Shown here one piece after another: positions 1-7,261 of a stretch of DNA of 14,006 bases; the stretch's first letter is position 1; every line of letters starts with the position of its first letter. The DNA comes from Bacteroidales bacterium (GTDB taxonomy: Bacteria > Bacteroidota > Bacteroidia > Bacteroidales > UBA7960): contig PWHO01000199.1 of assembly GCA_003555385.1 (NCBI GenBank), positions 1 through 14,006 on the forward strand, read 5' to 3'. The notes under the pieces are model-generated. The model had not been told where the DNA came from and did not search any database. It saw nothing but the letters and a program-made list of their open reading frames with translations. A program made the translations under genes and the position numbers.

Positions 1-128
1 AACCAACAACTATCAGGCGCTTTAGCGCCGGAACTAACAACTGGAGAGGGCGCAGCCCTCGACTAACCAACAACTATCAGGCGCTTTAGCGCCGGAACTA
101 ACAACCGGAGAGGGCGCAGCCCTCGACT
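1..128. repeat. 64-bp tandem duplication, two copies
   Basis: Bases 1-64 and 65-128 are two head-to-tail copies of the same 64-bp unit. The only difference I find is T at 42 against C at 106. Each copy contains an A/C-rich linker (AACCAACAACTATCA), a hairpin GGCGC-TTTA-GCGCC, a second linker beginning GGAACTAACAAC, and a hairpin GAGGGC-GCA-GCCCTC followed by GACT. The near identity suggests a recent duplication or gene conversion. The array may continue to the left of the window. Confidence 0.93.
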
Positions 129-196
129 AACCGGAGGCGCGCAGCGCCGACTAACCAACAACTAAAGGGGCGTCAGCCCCGCTAAACCAACTTACG
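1..196. repeat. Hairpin array: six short GC-rich stem-loops in A/C-rich linkers
   Basis: The 196 bases before the receptor gene contain no credible gene and six perfect short inverted repeats: 16-29 and 80-93 (GGCGC-TTTA-GCGCC), 46-60 and 110-124 (GAGGGC-GCA-GCCCTC), 136-148 (GGCGC-GCA-GCGCC), and 167-180 (GGGGC-GTCA-GCCCC). Linkers are variations on CTAACCAACAACTA. Every 5' arm ends in GC, every loop ends in A, and every 3' arm starts with GC, while the outer stem pairs change together. No TAnnTTTG promoter element is visible here. Heptamer-like AACTAAC repeats are known from several bacterial groups, but I cannot assign this array to a named family. It could be a mobile miniature repeat, an mRNA leader structure or a protein-binding array; the sequence does not decide. 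Confidence 0.85.
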
Positions 197-2455
197 ATGT
201 TACGACACTTATTGATTTTCACCTTCATATTTTCATTTAATCTGCTGGCCGCATTTCAGCTTTCCGCATCCATTCCGGAAGAAGAGCAACCCCGGCCCGG
301 CACAGACGCCAACGTATTCGGCCATATAATTGATGCCGAAACCGGTGAACACATCCCTTTTATCAACATCATCGTTGAAGGAACACGCATCGGCACCATT
401 ACCGACGCCTCGGGTCACTACCTGCTTACCAACCTGCCCGAAGGCGAACACCGCCTGGTGGTCCAGGGAATGGGTTATGAAACCGCAACGGTGGAATTCC
501 TGGCAGAAGCCAAAAAAACCAAAGAGGTAGACGTGGAGATTATGCCCACCGCCATTGACCTGGATGAGGTGGTATTTACCTCCTCTCCCACCCGGAGCGG
601 ATTCCGTTACCAGCCGAATCAGGCATACGTGGGTGAGGCACTGCAACGCCGCAGCGAAGCTTCATTCGGAGAAATGCTCAATTCGGAGCCCGGTGTAGCC
701 ATGCGTTCTTTCGGGTCAGCCCCGGCCAGGCCAGTGATTCGGGGCCTTGACGGCGACCGCATCCTGATATTGCAAAACGGTGAACGCATGGGCGACATTT
801 CTGAATCTTCCGCCGATCATAGCATTTCCATGGATCCGCTGGCAGCCAGCCGCGTAGAGGTGGTCAGGGGCCCTGCCAGCCTGCTTTACGGGTCGAGCGC
901 GCTGGGCGGAGTCATCAACCTGATGACCACAGATATCCCGGAAGACTGGGACAGGGGGTCCAGCGGTGTGTTATCCGCACAGGGCGCCACCGTCAACGAA
1001 ATGGGAGCAGGCTTTGGCAGGTATACGTATGGAAGAGAAAATATGGCAAGCACCGCCAGGTTCTCTTACCGCCAGTCCGGCGATATCAACACCCCGGAGG
1101 GAATGATCTACAGCACCTCCATGCAGAATTTTGATGCCGCCATCGGCACCGGATTCCGTCGCGACAACAGATCTGGCGGGGTCAGTGCTTCTTTTGTCAA
1201 TCAAACCTTCGAGATTCCTGAATCCATGGATGCCGACGAAAGGGTCGAAATCCGGATGCAGCGGCAGGGACTGCAAGGTAAATTATTCAGCCAGCACGAC
1301 AGGCTGTTTGACCGTACGGAAGTACGTTTTCATGCGACCCGGCTTGCACAGCAGGAAGTAGAGAGGGAGCTGGAAGATGACGGAAGCTGGGATGAGGATG
1401 TGGAACTGGAATACGACAAGTACTCCTTCAGTTCCACCATTACCATGCAGCATAAGGCGGTGGGTATCGTTGACCGTGGTGCGGTCGGTCTGAATCTTTT
1501 CGGCCACCATATGGACGTAGGTGGTGACGAAGCCTATACCCCCGGGGAACAAAGACTTTCTTTGGCTGCATTTACCTTCCAGGAACTTCCCCTGACCAAC
1601 AGGCTCAGGTTGCAGGCAGGAATACGATTTGATTTTCAGCACACCGCAGCACTGTCCAACGAACTGTTTCCCCACATCAGCCAGTCACGAAATGCCATGA
1701 ACTATTCCGGGTCGACCGGATTAAATTACCGCCCCGCTGAAGGCTGGGAGATCGGCGGACAGCTGGCACGCTCACACAGGAACCCCACAGTAGAAGAGCT
1801 ATATGCCAACGGCCCGCACCTGGGAGCCGGAGTGTTTGAGATCGGGAATCCTGATCTGAAAGATGAGATCGGGCACGGCGCAGACTTGTTTGTAAATTAC
1901 CGCAATGATGTGGTCAGATTGGAACTGGCCGGTTACATCAACGATTTCATGAATTTCATCATTTTCCAGCCCACCGGGCAGGTGGATGAAAATTCAGGTT
2001 ACCAGGTATTTGCCTACGAAGGGGATGAAGCCACACTGACCGGCGGAGAAATCAGTCTTGACATCATGGCCACCGACGACCTGACAATCAACCTGGGAGC
2101 GGACTACGTGAACGGGCAACGGACCGGTGATGTAACTGAAGACCTTCCGTTCATGCCCCCCTTCCGACTGATGGCCGGGATTGAACAAAATTTTGGTTCC
2201 TTCTGGATCTCAGGCAAAGTTCAACGCGTATCCGAACAGGACCGTGTGGCACCGGAAGAGGAAGTAACCGAAGGCTATACCCTGCTTGGAGCCCAGCTGG
2301 GCTACAGGCTTGACTACGGCGGACGGCATGTGATTATGCTCCGAGGCGACAACCTCACAGACAAGGCATACCGTGATCATTTGTCCAGAATTGAAGACCG
2401 GAATATCACCATGCCCGGAAGAAATATAAATCTGGCCTATCGGTGGTATTTTTAG
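197..2455 (+). CDS. TonB-dependent outer-membrane receptor, ZnuD-like
   Basis: A 752-residue outer-membrane receptor that would import a scarce nutrient using TonB-ExbBD energy. Residues 1-25 are a signal peptide with a hydrophobic core (LLIFTFIFSFNLLAAF). Residues 38-115 form a CarboxypepD_reg-like beta-sandwich, the usual Bacteroidota N-terminal addition. The plug spans about 125-245, with RPVIRGLDGDRILILQNGER (179-198), SADHSISMDPL and VEVVRGPASLLYGSSALGGV. The rest is the 22-strand barrel, ending in the outer-membrane Phe signature YRWYF. RGLDG, the DHxxxxDPL block and NPTVEELYANGPH with FEIGNPDLK (529-555) resemble the ZnuD zinc/haem receptor group, so metal uptake is a reasonable inference, but the substrate is unproven. 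No histidine-rich loop is seen; an acidic stretch lies at 387-407. No SusD partner follows, which argues against a glycan (SusCD) system. The start is ATG 197, 16 nt after the last hairpin of the repeat array; no promoter is visible in the window. Confidence 0.92.
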   Translation: MLRHLLIFTFIFSFNLLAAFQLSASIPEEEQPRPGTDANVFGHIIDAETGEHIPFINIIVEGTRIGTITDASGHYLLTNLPEGEHRLVVQGMGYETATVEFLAEAKKTKEVDVEIMPTAIDLDEVVFTSSPTRSGFRYQPNQAYVGEALQRRSEASFGEMLNSEPGVAMRSFGSAPARPVIRGLDGDRILILQNGERMGDISESSADHSISMDPLAASRVEVVRGPASLLYGSSALGGVINLMTTDIPEDWDRGSSGVLSAQGATVNEMGAGFGRYTYGRENMASTARFSYRQSGDINTPEGMIYSTSMQNFDAAIGTGFRRDNRSGGVSASFVNQTFEIPESMDADERVEIRMQRQGLQGKLFSQHDRLFDRTEVRFHATRLAQQEVERELEDDGSWDEDVELEYDKYSFSSTITMQHKAVGIVDRGAVGLNLFGHHMDVGGDEAYTPGEQRLSLAAFTFQELPLTNRLRLQAGIRFDFQHTAALSNELFPHISQSRNAMNYSGSTGLNYRPAEGWEIGGQLARSHRNPTVEELYANGPHLGAGVFEIGNPDLKDEIGHGADLFVNYRNDVVRLELAGYINDFMNFIIFQPTGQVDENSGYQVFAYEGDEATLTGGEISLDIMATDDLTINLGADYVNGQRTGDVTEDLPFMPPFRLMAGIEQNFGSFWISGKVQRVSEQDRVAPEEEVTEGYTLLGAQLGYRLDYGGRHVIMLRGDNLTDKAYRDHLSRIEDRNITMPGRNINLAYRWYF

Positions 2456-2556
2456 CATTTATGGCACAGAGTTTGCATACCTGATAGTGAGATCAAAATT
2501 ACTTAATATACCTACTTTAAGTAGTTTCTCTTCATGTTGTTTTGGTTAATGGATGA

Positions 2557-2582
2557 AGCCCGGCCACGCGCCGGGCTTTTTT
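2557..2582 (+). terminator. Rho-independent terminator after the TonB receptor gene
   Basis: An 8-bp perfect stem AGCCCGGC / GCCGGGCT (2557-2564 and 2570-2577) with a CACGC loop is followed by a run of T to 2582. It lies about 100 nt past the receptor stop codon and directly upstream of the polA promoter. It would end transcription from the receptor gene and insulate polA. Confidence 0.88.
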
Positions 2583-2591
2583 CATTTTGAC

Positions 2592-2599
2592 TATCTTTG
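2592..2599 (+). promoter_or_regulatory. polA promoter, Bacteroidota -7 element TATCTTTG
   Basis: TATCTTTG matches the Bacteroidota sigma-A -7 consensus TAnnTTTG exactly. It sits 10 nt after the terminator T-run and 16 nt before ATG 2616. No TTTG is seen at the usual -33 spacing, because that position falls in the terminator stem; a TTTTG lies 2 nt upstream at 2585-2589. Transcription would begin near 2606, leaving a leader of about 10 nt. Confidence 0.7.
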
Positions 2600-2615
2600 C
2601 CCAAAACCAACAGCC

Positions 2616-5420
2616 ATGCCAACCTCCGGGAAGTTACTCCTGCTCGACGCCATGGCCCTGATCTACAGGGCTTATTATGCACTCAACCGAAATCCGCGCA
2701 TCAACTCTAAAGGGCAAAACACCTCGGCCATCCTGGGTTTTGCCAACACGCTCACAGAGGTGCTGAAAAAGGAACAACCCACCCACATTGCGGTGGCCTT
2801 TGATTCCATTGCCCCCACCCTGCGTAAAGCAGATTTTGCCGACTATAAAGCCAACAGGGAGGATATGCCGGAAGACATTGCCTCCTCCCTCCCCTATATC
2901 CATCAGCTGCTTGAAGGATTCCGCATTCCCATGCTGATGAAAGACGGATACGAAGCCGATGACATCATTGGCACCCTGGCCAAGGAAGCGGAAAAAGAAG
3001 GATACAAGGTGTATATGATGACCTCCGACAAAGATTTCGGCCAGCTGGTGTCAGATAATATTTTTATGCTGAAACCCGCCACCAGGGGCAATGAAGCTGA
3101 AATATGGGGCGTAAAGGAGGTCTGCGAAAAGTTCGGGATTGAAAAACCGGAACAACTGATCGACATACTGGGGCTTTGGGGTGATGCCTCCGACAACATT
3201 CCGGGGGTTCCGGGAATTGGTGAAAAGAAGGCGAAGAATTTAATCCGGGAGTTCGGTTCCGTCGAAAACCTCCTGAATAATACCGGCCAGGTAAAGGAAA
3301 AACGAAGCAGGGAAAGCCTGGAGCAACACCGGGAACAGGCCCGGTCTTCCAAAAGTCTGGCCACCATCATGCTAGATGTACCGGTAAACACCTCCATTGA
3401 TGTCCTTGAAAGAAAGGAACCTGACCCGGAAAAACTGATTCCCCTGTTCGAGGAACTTGAATTCAGAACATTCGCCAAAAGGGTGTTTGGAGAACCATCG
3501 ATCATCCCGGAGGAAACCACAAAAAAAGCCATTCAGCAGCACGGGCAAATGGACCTGTTTGACAACGCACCGGCCTCTGTTGATCCGGGCGAAGAAGCAA
3601 ACAACCGGCTCAGGGCACTAATAAAAGACAATGATTATTCGGCCGTACAGGGCGAAAAAGAAACCGAAAAACTGATCCGGAAACTGGAAAAAGCCGAAAT
3701 GTTTTGTTTTGACACGGAAACAACCGGCCTGGATCCGAAGGAAAAAGAATTGGTCGGAATTGCTTTTTGCCTGAAACCGGGGGAAGCCTTTTATGTGCCG
3801 TTCCCGGAAAAAAGGGAGGAAGCAATCCGTTTGGCTGAGCGCTTCAAAAGAGCTTTCACCGATAAGGGCATTGAAAAAACCGGGCAGAACCTGAAATTCG
3901 ACATTGGGGTGCTCAAGCAATACGACATTGAGGTCAAAGGGCCGCTTTTCGACACCATGCTCGCCCACTACCTGCTGCAACCTGATATGCGTCACGGAAT
4001 GGACGCCATGGCGGAAGCCTACCTGGATTATCATACCATATCCATCGAACATCTTATCGGGAAAAAGGGGAAGTCGCAGAAGAGTATGCGAACAGTGCCC
4101 CTCGACACCATTACCCCCTACGCCTGTGAAGATGCCGATATCACCCTGCAGTTACGCCAGGTATTTGAGCCGCAGCTGAAAGAACAGGGATTGATGAAAC
4201 TTTTCCTTGAGGTGGAAGCACCCCTGATCCGGGTGTTGGCTGACATGGAAGATGCAGGTGTCCGGATAGACAAAAAAGCCCTGGCTGATTACGCCGATGT
4301 GCTCTCTGAAAGCATTGGAAAGGCGGAAAAAGAGATCTTCGAAATGGCGGGCACCACCTTCAATATCGGATCCCCCAAGCAACTGGGCGAAGTCTTGTTT
4401 GACAAGCTAAAGATCACCGAGAAAGCGAAAAAGACCAAAACCAGACAATACAGCACCAGCGAGGAAGTGCTTACCAAGCTGAAAGACAAACATCCCATCG
4501 TGGAAAAGATCTTGGAATACAGGTCACTGACCAAGCTGAAGTCAACTTATGTGGATGCTTTGCCAAAACTGATCTCGGAAAAAACCGGCCGTATTCATGC
4601 CTCTTTCAACCAGGCCGTGGCTGCCACAGGACGACTTTCATCCAACAATCCCAACCTGCAGAATATTCCCATCCGGACTACCGAAGGGAAACTGATCCGC
4701 CAGGCTTTTGTACCCCGCGACAAAAACTATACGTTGCTTGCCGCCGATTACAGTCAGATAGAACTGCGTATCATTGCCGCGCTGAGCAAAGACGAAGCCA
4801 TGCTGGAAGCTTTCAGTGAAGGAATTGACATTCACCAGGCTACTGCTGCCAAAGTATTCGATGTCAGCCTTGAGGATGTCACCCCGGAAATGCGCAGAAG
4901 TGCCAAAACAGTAAATTTCGGCATCATTTACGGGATATCCGCCTTCGGGTTGTCGGAAAGACTTTCCATCCCCCGCCACGAAGCGGCCTCAATCATTGAT
5001 CAGTACTTCAAAAAATACCCGGGCGTCAAAAAATACATGGATCAGAACATTGAATTTGCCAGGGAGCACGGTTATGTAACAACCTTACTTGGCAGAAGAC
5101 GCTATGTCAGAGACATCAACAGTTCCAACGGAGTGGTCAGGGGCTATGCCGAACGCAATGCCATCAACGCGCCGGTACAGGGCACAGCTGCCGACATGAT
5201 CAAGATCGCCATGATACGCATCCATGAAGAGATGCAAAAGCAGCAGATGAAAAGCAAAATGATCCTCCAGGTGCATGACGAACTGGTTTTCGATGCATTG
5301 AAGGAAGAGTCGGAAAAACTTCAAAAACTTGTGGAGGATAAAATGAAATCGGCACTGGATCTGCCAGTGCCGATTTTAGTTGAAATGAATACCGCCAATA
5401 ACTGGCTTGAAGCTCATTAG
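2616..5420 (+). CDS. polA: DNA polymerase I with 5' nuclease and 3'-5' exonuclease
   Basis: Pol I fills gaps and removes RNA primers during lagging-strand replication and repair. Numbering is for a 934-residue product from ATG 2616. The 5' nuclease covers about 1-290 (LLLLDAMALIYRAYY, GYEADDIIG, TSDKDFGQL, GDASDNIPGVPGIGEKKA). The 3'-5' proofreading exonuclease covers about 350-520 and keeps its acidic residues: DTET (D366, E368), NLKFD (D429) and YACED (Y502, D506). The polymerase domain keeps motif A (AADYSQIELR, D711), motif B (RRSAKTVNFGIIYG, K764, F768, Y772) and motif C (QVHDELVFD, D888). All three activities therefore look intact. A QMDLF at 311-315 in the linker resembles a sliding-clamp binding motif. 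The longer frame from ATG 2553 is rejected, because it would translate through the terminator hairpin and start upstream of the TATCTTTG promoter; its 21 extra residues do not look like Pol I, which normally begins just before LLLLDA. The gene is monocistronic and convergent with mltF. Confidence 0.97.
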   Translation: MPTSGKLLLLDAMALIYRAYYALNRNPRINSKGQNTSAILGFANTLTEVLKKEQPTHIAVAFDSIAPTLRKADFADYKANREDMPEDIASSLPYIHQLLEGFRIPMLMKDGYEADDIIGTLAKEAEKEGYKVYMMTSDKDFGQLVSDNIFMLKPATRGNEAEIWGVKEVCEKFGIEKPEQLIDILGLWGDASDNIPGVPGIGEKKAKNLIREFGSVENLLNNTGQVKEKRSRESLEQHREQARSSKSLATIMLDVPVNTSIDVLERKEPDPEKLIPLFEELEFRTFAKRVFGEPSIIPEETTKKAIQQHGQMDLFDNAPASVDPGEEANNRLRALIKDNDYSAVQGEKETEKLIRKLEKAEMFCFDTETTGLDPKEKELVGIAFCLKPGEAFYVPFPEKREEAIRLAERFKRAFTDKGIEKTGQNLKFDIGVLKQYDIEVKGPLFDTMLAHYLLQPDMRHGMDAMAEAYLDYHTISIEHLIGKKGKSQKSMRTVPLDTITPYACEDADITLQLRQVFEPQLKEQGLMKLFLEVEAPLIRVLADMEDAGVRIDKKALADYADVLSESIGKAEKEIFEMAGTTFNIGSPKQLGEVLFDKLKITEKAKKTKTRQYSTSEEVLTKLKDKHPIVEKILEYRSLTKLKSTYVDALPKLISEKTGRIHASFNQAVAATGRLSSNNPNLQNIPIRTTEGKLIRQAFVPRDKNYTLLAADYSQIELRIIAALSKDEAMLEAFSEGIDIHQATAAKVFDVSLEDVTPEMRRSAKTVNFGIIYGISAFGLSERLSIPRHEAASIIDQYFKKYPGVKKYMDQNIEFAREHGYVTTLLGRRRYVRDINSSNGVVRGYAERNAINAPVQGTAADMIKIAMIRIHEEMQKQQMKSKMILQVHDELVFDALKEESEKLQKLVEDKMKSALDLPVPILVEMNTANNWLEAH

Positions 5421-5467
5421 AAACAGTTTTCCCTGATTCATCCATCAAACAGGGTGAGTAACGGCCC

Positions 5468-5485
5468 GGCAGGCTGGAAGCCGCC
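5468..5485. other. Small hairpin between convergent polA and mltF
   Basis: In the 79-nt gap between the two converging stop codons, GGC-A-GGCT / AGCC-GCC pairs over 7 bp with one bulged A and a GGA loop. No T-run follows on either strand, so it is at best a weak or Rho-assisted bidirectional terminator. I see no other candidate in the gap. Confidence 0.3.
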
Positions 5486-5499
5486 AGGCGGATAAACCC

Positions 5500-7026
5500 C
5501 TAATTCATGGCCAGGGCATTCTTATAGTGACGGTAACGTTGCATGATCTCCATCACATAATGATAGGGCTCTGAGCCGCGGGCATAACCGTATCGCACCA
5601 CCGGATCCTGGAAGTATTTGGGATCGGATTTGTTCAGCACATAATAATCCACATTGCCTTTCCAGACATTGGGGTCTTTTCCGTATTTATCCGCAAGGCG
5701 CCTGGCGTCAAGCACGTGGCCGATCCCCACATTGTAGGAGGCCAGCACAAAATGGATCCGTTCATGGTCATCGGTGATCTCATCCCTGAGACGCTTGTCG
5801 AGCCAATGCAGGTAGCGGATCCCGGCAGAAATATGCTCACGGACACTGGCATCCATTCCCACATTCAGGAATTCGGCCGTACCGGGCATCAGCTGCATAA
5901 TCCCGAAGGCACCGGCCCAGGAAACTGCTCCCGGATCAAAACGTGACTCCTGGTAAGACAGGGAGGCGATCAGCCGCCAGTCCCATCCCACAATTTCCGC
6001 ATATCTTTTAAAATAATCATCAAAGACAGAGATCTTTCCGCCTCCGAGAGAGTGAAGCTCACTTTTGGCAATAAACACAGAACGGGGGTTGTTATAGTAC
6101 TTCTGATAAATTGCCGCATACTGACGGCTTTCTCTGAATTCCTCCAGCCATTCATTCACCGCCACAAGTAAATCAGAGGCACCCGGCCGGACGGCCCATG
6201 AAAGATTCTGCTCAAAACTAACGGGCGTACGCGCATCTACGTTTGAATAGTACATTTCGTGAAGGCGGGCAAAGTTTTCATCTCCAACCGTATAATCTAT
6301 GGTTCCCTTTGCCACCTCTTCGATCAGTTCTTCCATCTCCTGTTCACGCTCCACAATATAGATCGTGTCACCGATCTCCTCCATCAGGTGGGTGAGCCGG
6401 GTCACAAAAGTCGACCCTTTCTGAACGTGTATGGTTTTCCCGCCAAGGTCAAGCTGATTCCGGACCAGATGCCGATCCACAGCGGAGGATTGCATGGAAT
6501 ACCACCTGTCAGGCTTCCGCTGCACAAGAACCTGCCTGGTCCGGCTGTGCGGCACGGTGAATTCAAACAGCTGCCGCCGCGAATTGGTCACTGTCAGATT
6601 TTGTGCGAGCAAGTCGCAACCATCCTCCTCCTGTAAGCAATCTATATTCTTCTGCAGGTTGTTGGAAACAGACACCTCCAGGTCAATGCCCAGGTGATCG
6701 GCAAAATGCTTCAGCAAATCAAGATGAAAGCCCATGGGCTCTCCCCGGTAAACAAAATAGTTGGTAGAGTTATAATCTGTGGCCGCTCTGAGGTAACCAC
6801 GTTCAATAATCTCTGCAAGGTCGGCTACTACTGTATCCTTCTCCTCCTCCATCACAAAATCACTGTCCGTGTTAAAACGGTTCACCGACATGATTCCTGT
6901 GACTATAAGAAGGGAAATGGCAACGAAGAGAAGGACTCTTTTTCGTTGTTTGATCATGAATTGTGCAATTCGTTCATAAAATAAGCCTGCGAAATTTTTA
7001 AACCAGACAAAACGCAAAGTCTTCAT
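5500..7026 (-). CDS. mltF: MltF-type membrane-bound lytic murein transglycosylase
   Basis: This enzyme cleaves the MurNAc-GlcNAc bond of peptidoglycan, leaving a 1,6-anhydroMurNAc end, in wall turnover. Numbering is for a 508-residue product from ATG 7026. A hydrophobic segment at about 31-47 (VLLFVAISLLIVTGIMS) after a basic IKQRKR is a signal anchor or signal peptide. Residues about 66-315 form a family 3 solute-binding-protein module (GYLRAATDYNSTNYFVYRGEP, GFHLDLLKHFADHLG, DYTVGDENFAR), as in MltF, where it acts as a regulatory domain. The SLT catalytic domain is C-terminal: YQESRFDP with catalytic Glu360, GAFGIMQLMPGTAE and LASYNVGIGHV. Length and domain order match the family. The start is uncertain: the frame extends to GTG 7035, and ATG 6957 would give a 485-residue protein with the anchor right at the N terminus. 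No clear TAnnTTTG lies upstream on this strand. It lies tail to tail with polA and diverges from holB. Confidence 0.93.
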   Translation of the reverse strand: MKTLRFVWFKNFAGLFYERIAQFMIKQRKRVLLFVAISLLIVTGIMSVNRFNTDSDFVMEEEKDTVVADLAEIIERGYLRAATDYNSTNYFVYRGEPMGFHLDLLKHFADHLGIDLEVSVSNNLQKNIDCLQEEDGCDLLAQNLTVTNSRRQLFEFTVPHSRTRQVLVQRKPDRWYSMQSSAVDRHLVRNQLDLGGKTIHVQKGSTFVTRLTHLMEEIGDTIYIVEREQEMEELIEEVAKGTIDYTVGDENFARLHEMYYSNVDARTPVSFEQNLSWAVRPGASDLLVAVNEWLEEFRESRQYAAIYQKYYNNPRSVFIAKSELHSLGGGKISVFDDYFKRYAEIVGWDWRLIASLSYQESRFDPGAVSWAGAFGIMQLMPGTAEFLNVGMDASVREHISAGIRYLHWLDKRLRDEITDDHERIHFVLASYNVGIGHVLDARRLADKYGKDPNVWKGNVDYYVLNKSDPKYFQDPVVRYGYARGSEPYHYVMEIMQRYRHYKNALAMN

Positions 7027-7209
7027 AGCTTTCACATTTTGTTTATAATCAGATTTTGTACTCCAGCAAGCAAAATGTTTTGGTCATTCAGTATCAGGGA
7101 GAACACCCACATATCTTTTTTGTTCGATATTAGTTTGGATCAACAAGATCATTTGTTCCACCAACACTGGCACAGCCCCTATATCAAATTTCGTGCCAAA
7201 AGCACATGC

Positions 7210-7240
7210 TTTGCCCGGTTAAAAAAAATGTGTAGGTTTG
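7210..7240 (+). promoter_or_regulatory. holB promoter, TTTG-19-TAGGTTTG
   Basis: The -33 element TTTG (7210-7213) and the -7 element TAGGTTTG (7233-7240) are separated by 19 nt, a full match to the Bacteroidota sigma-A promoter in both elements and spacing. Transcription would start near 7246, leaving a leader of about 16 nt to ATG 7262. The rest of the gap to mltF (7027-7209) shows no further gene or convincing site. Confidence 0.75.
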
Positions 7241-7261
7241 ACAGGTTTAAATAACGCAGAT

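Noticed and set aside
1..196. CRISPR array
   Set aside because: Repeats are short hairpins with near-constant linkers and unit duplication; there are no unique spacers of uniform length and no cas genes.
2512..2524. CTACT-TTA-AGTAG inverted repeat after the TonB receptor gene
   Set aside because: A 5-bp A/T-rich stem with a 3-nt loop and no T-run is too weak for a terminator, and a strong one follows at 2557.
2903..3532. 209-codon minus-strand frame inside polA
   Set aside because: It lies entirely opposite a conserved Pol I coding region and its Ser/Phe-rich product looks like an antisense shadow.
7035..7077. Inverted repeat CATTTTG ... CAAAATG upstream of mltF
   Set aside because: Seven A/T-rich bases 29 nt apart are expected by chance in such a region; there is no supporting operator context.
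7039..7254. 71-codon plus-strand frame in the gap between mltF and holB
   Set aside because: It opens at TTG, overlaps the holB promoter, and its product has no recognisable domain or coding-like composition.
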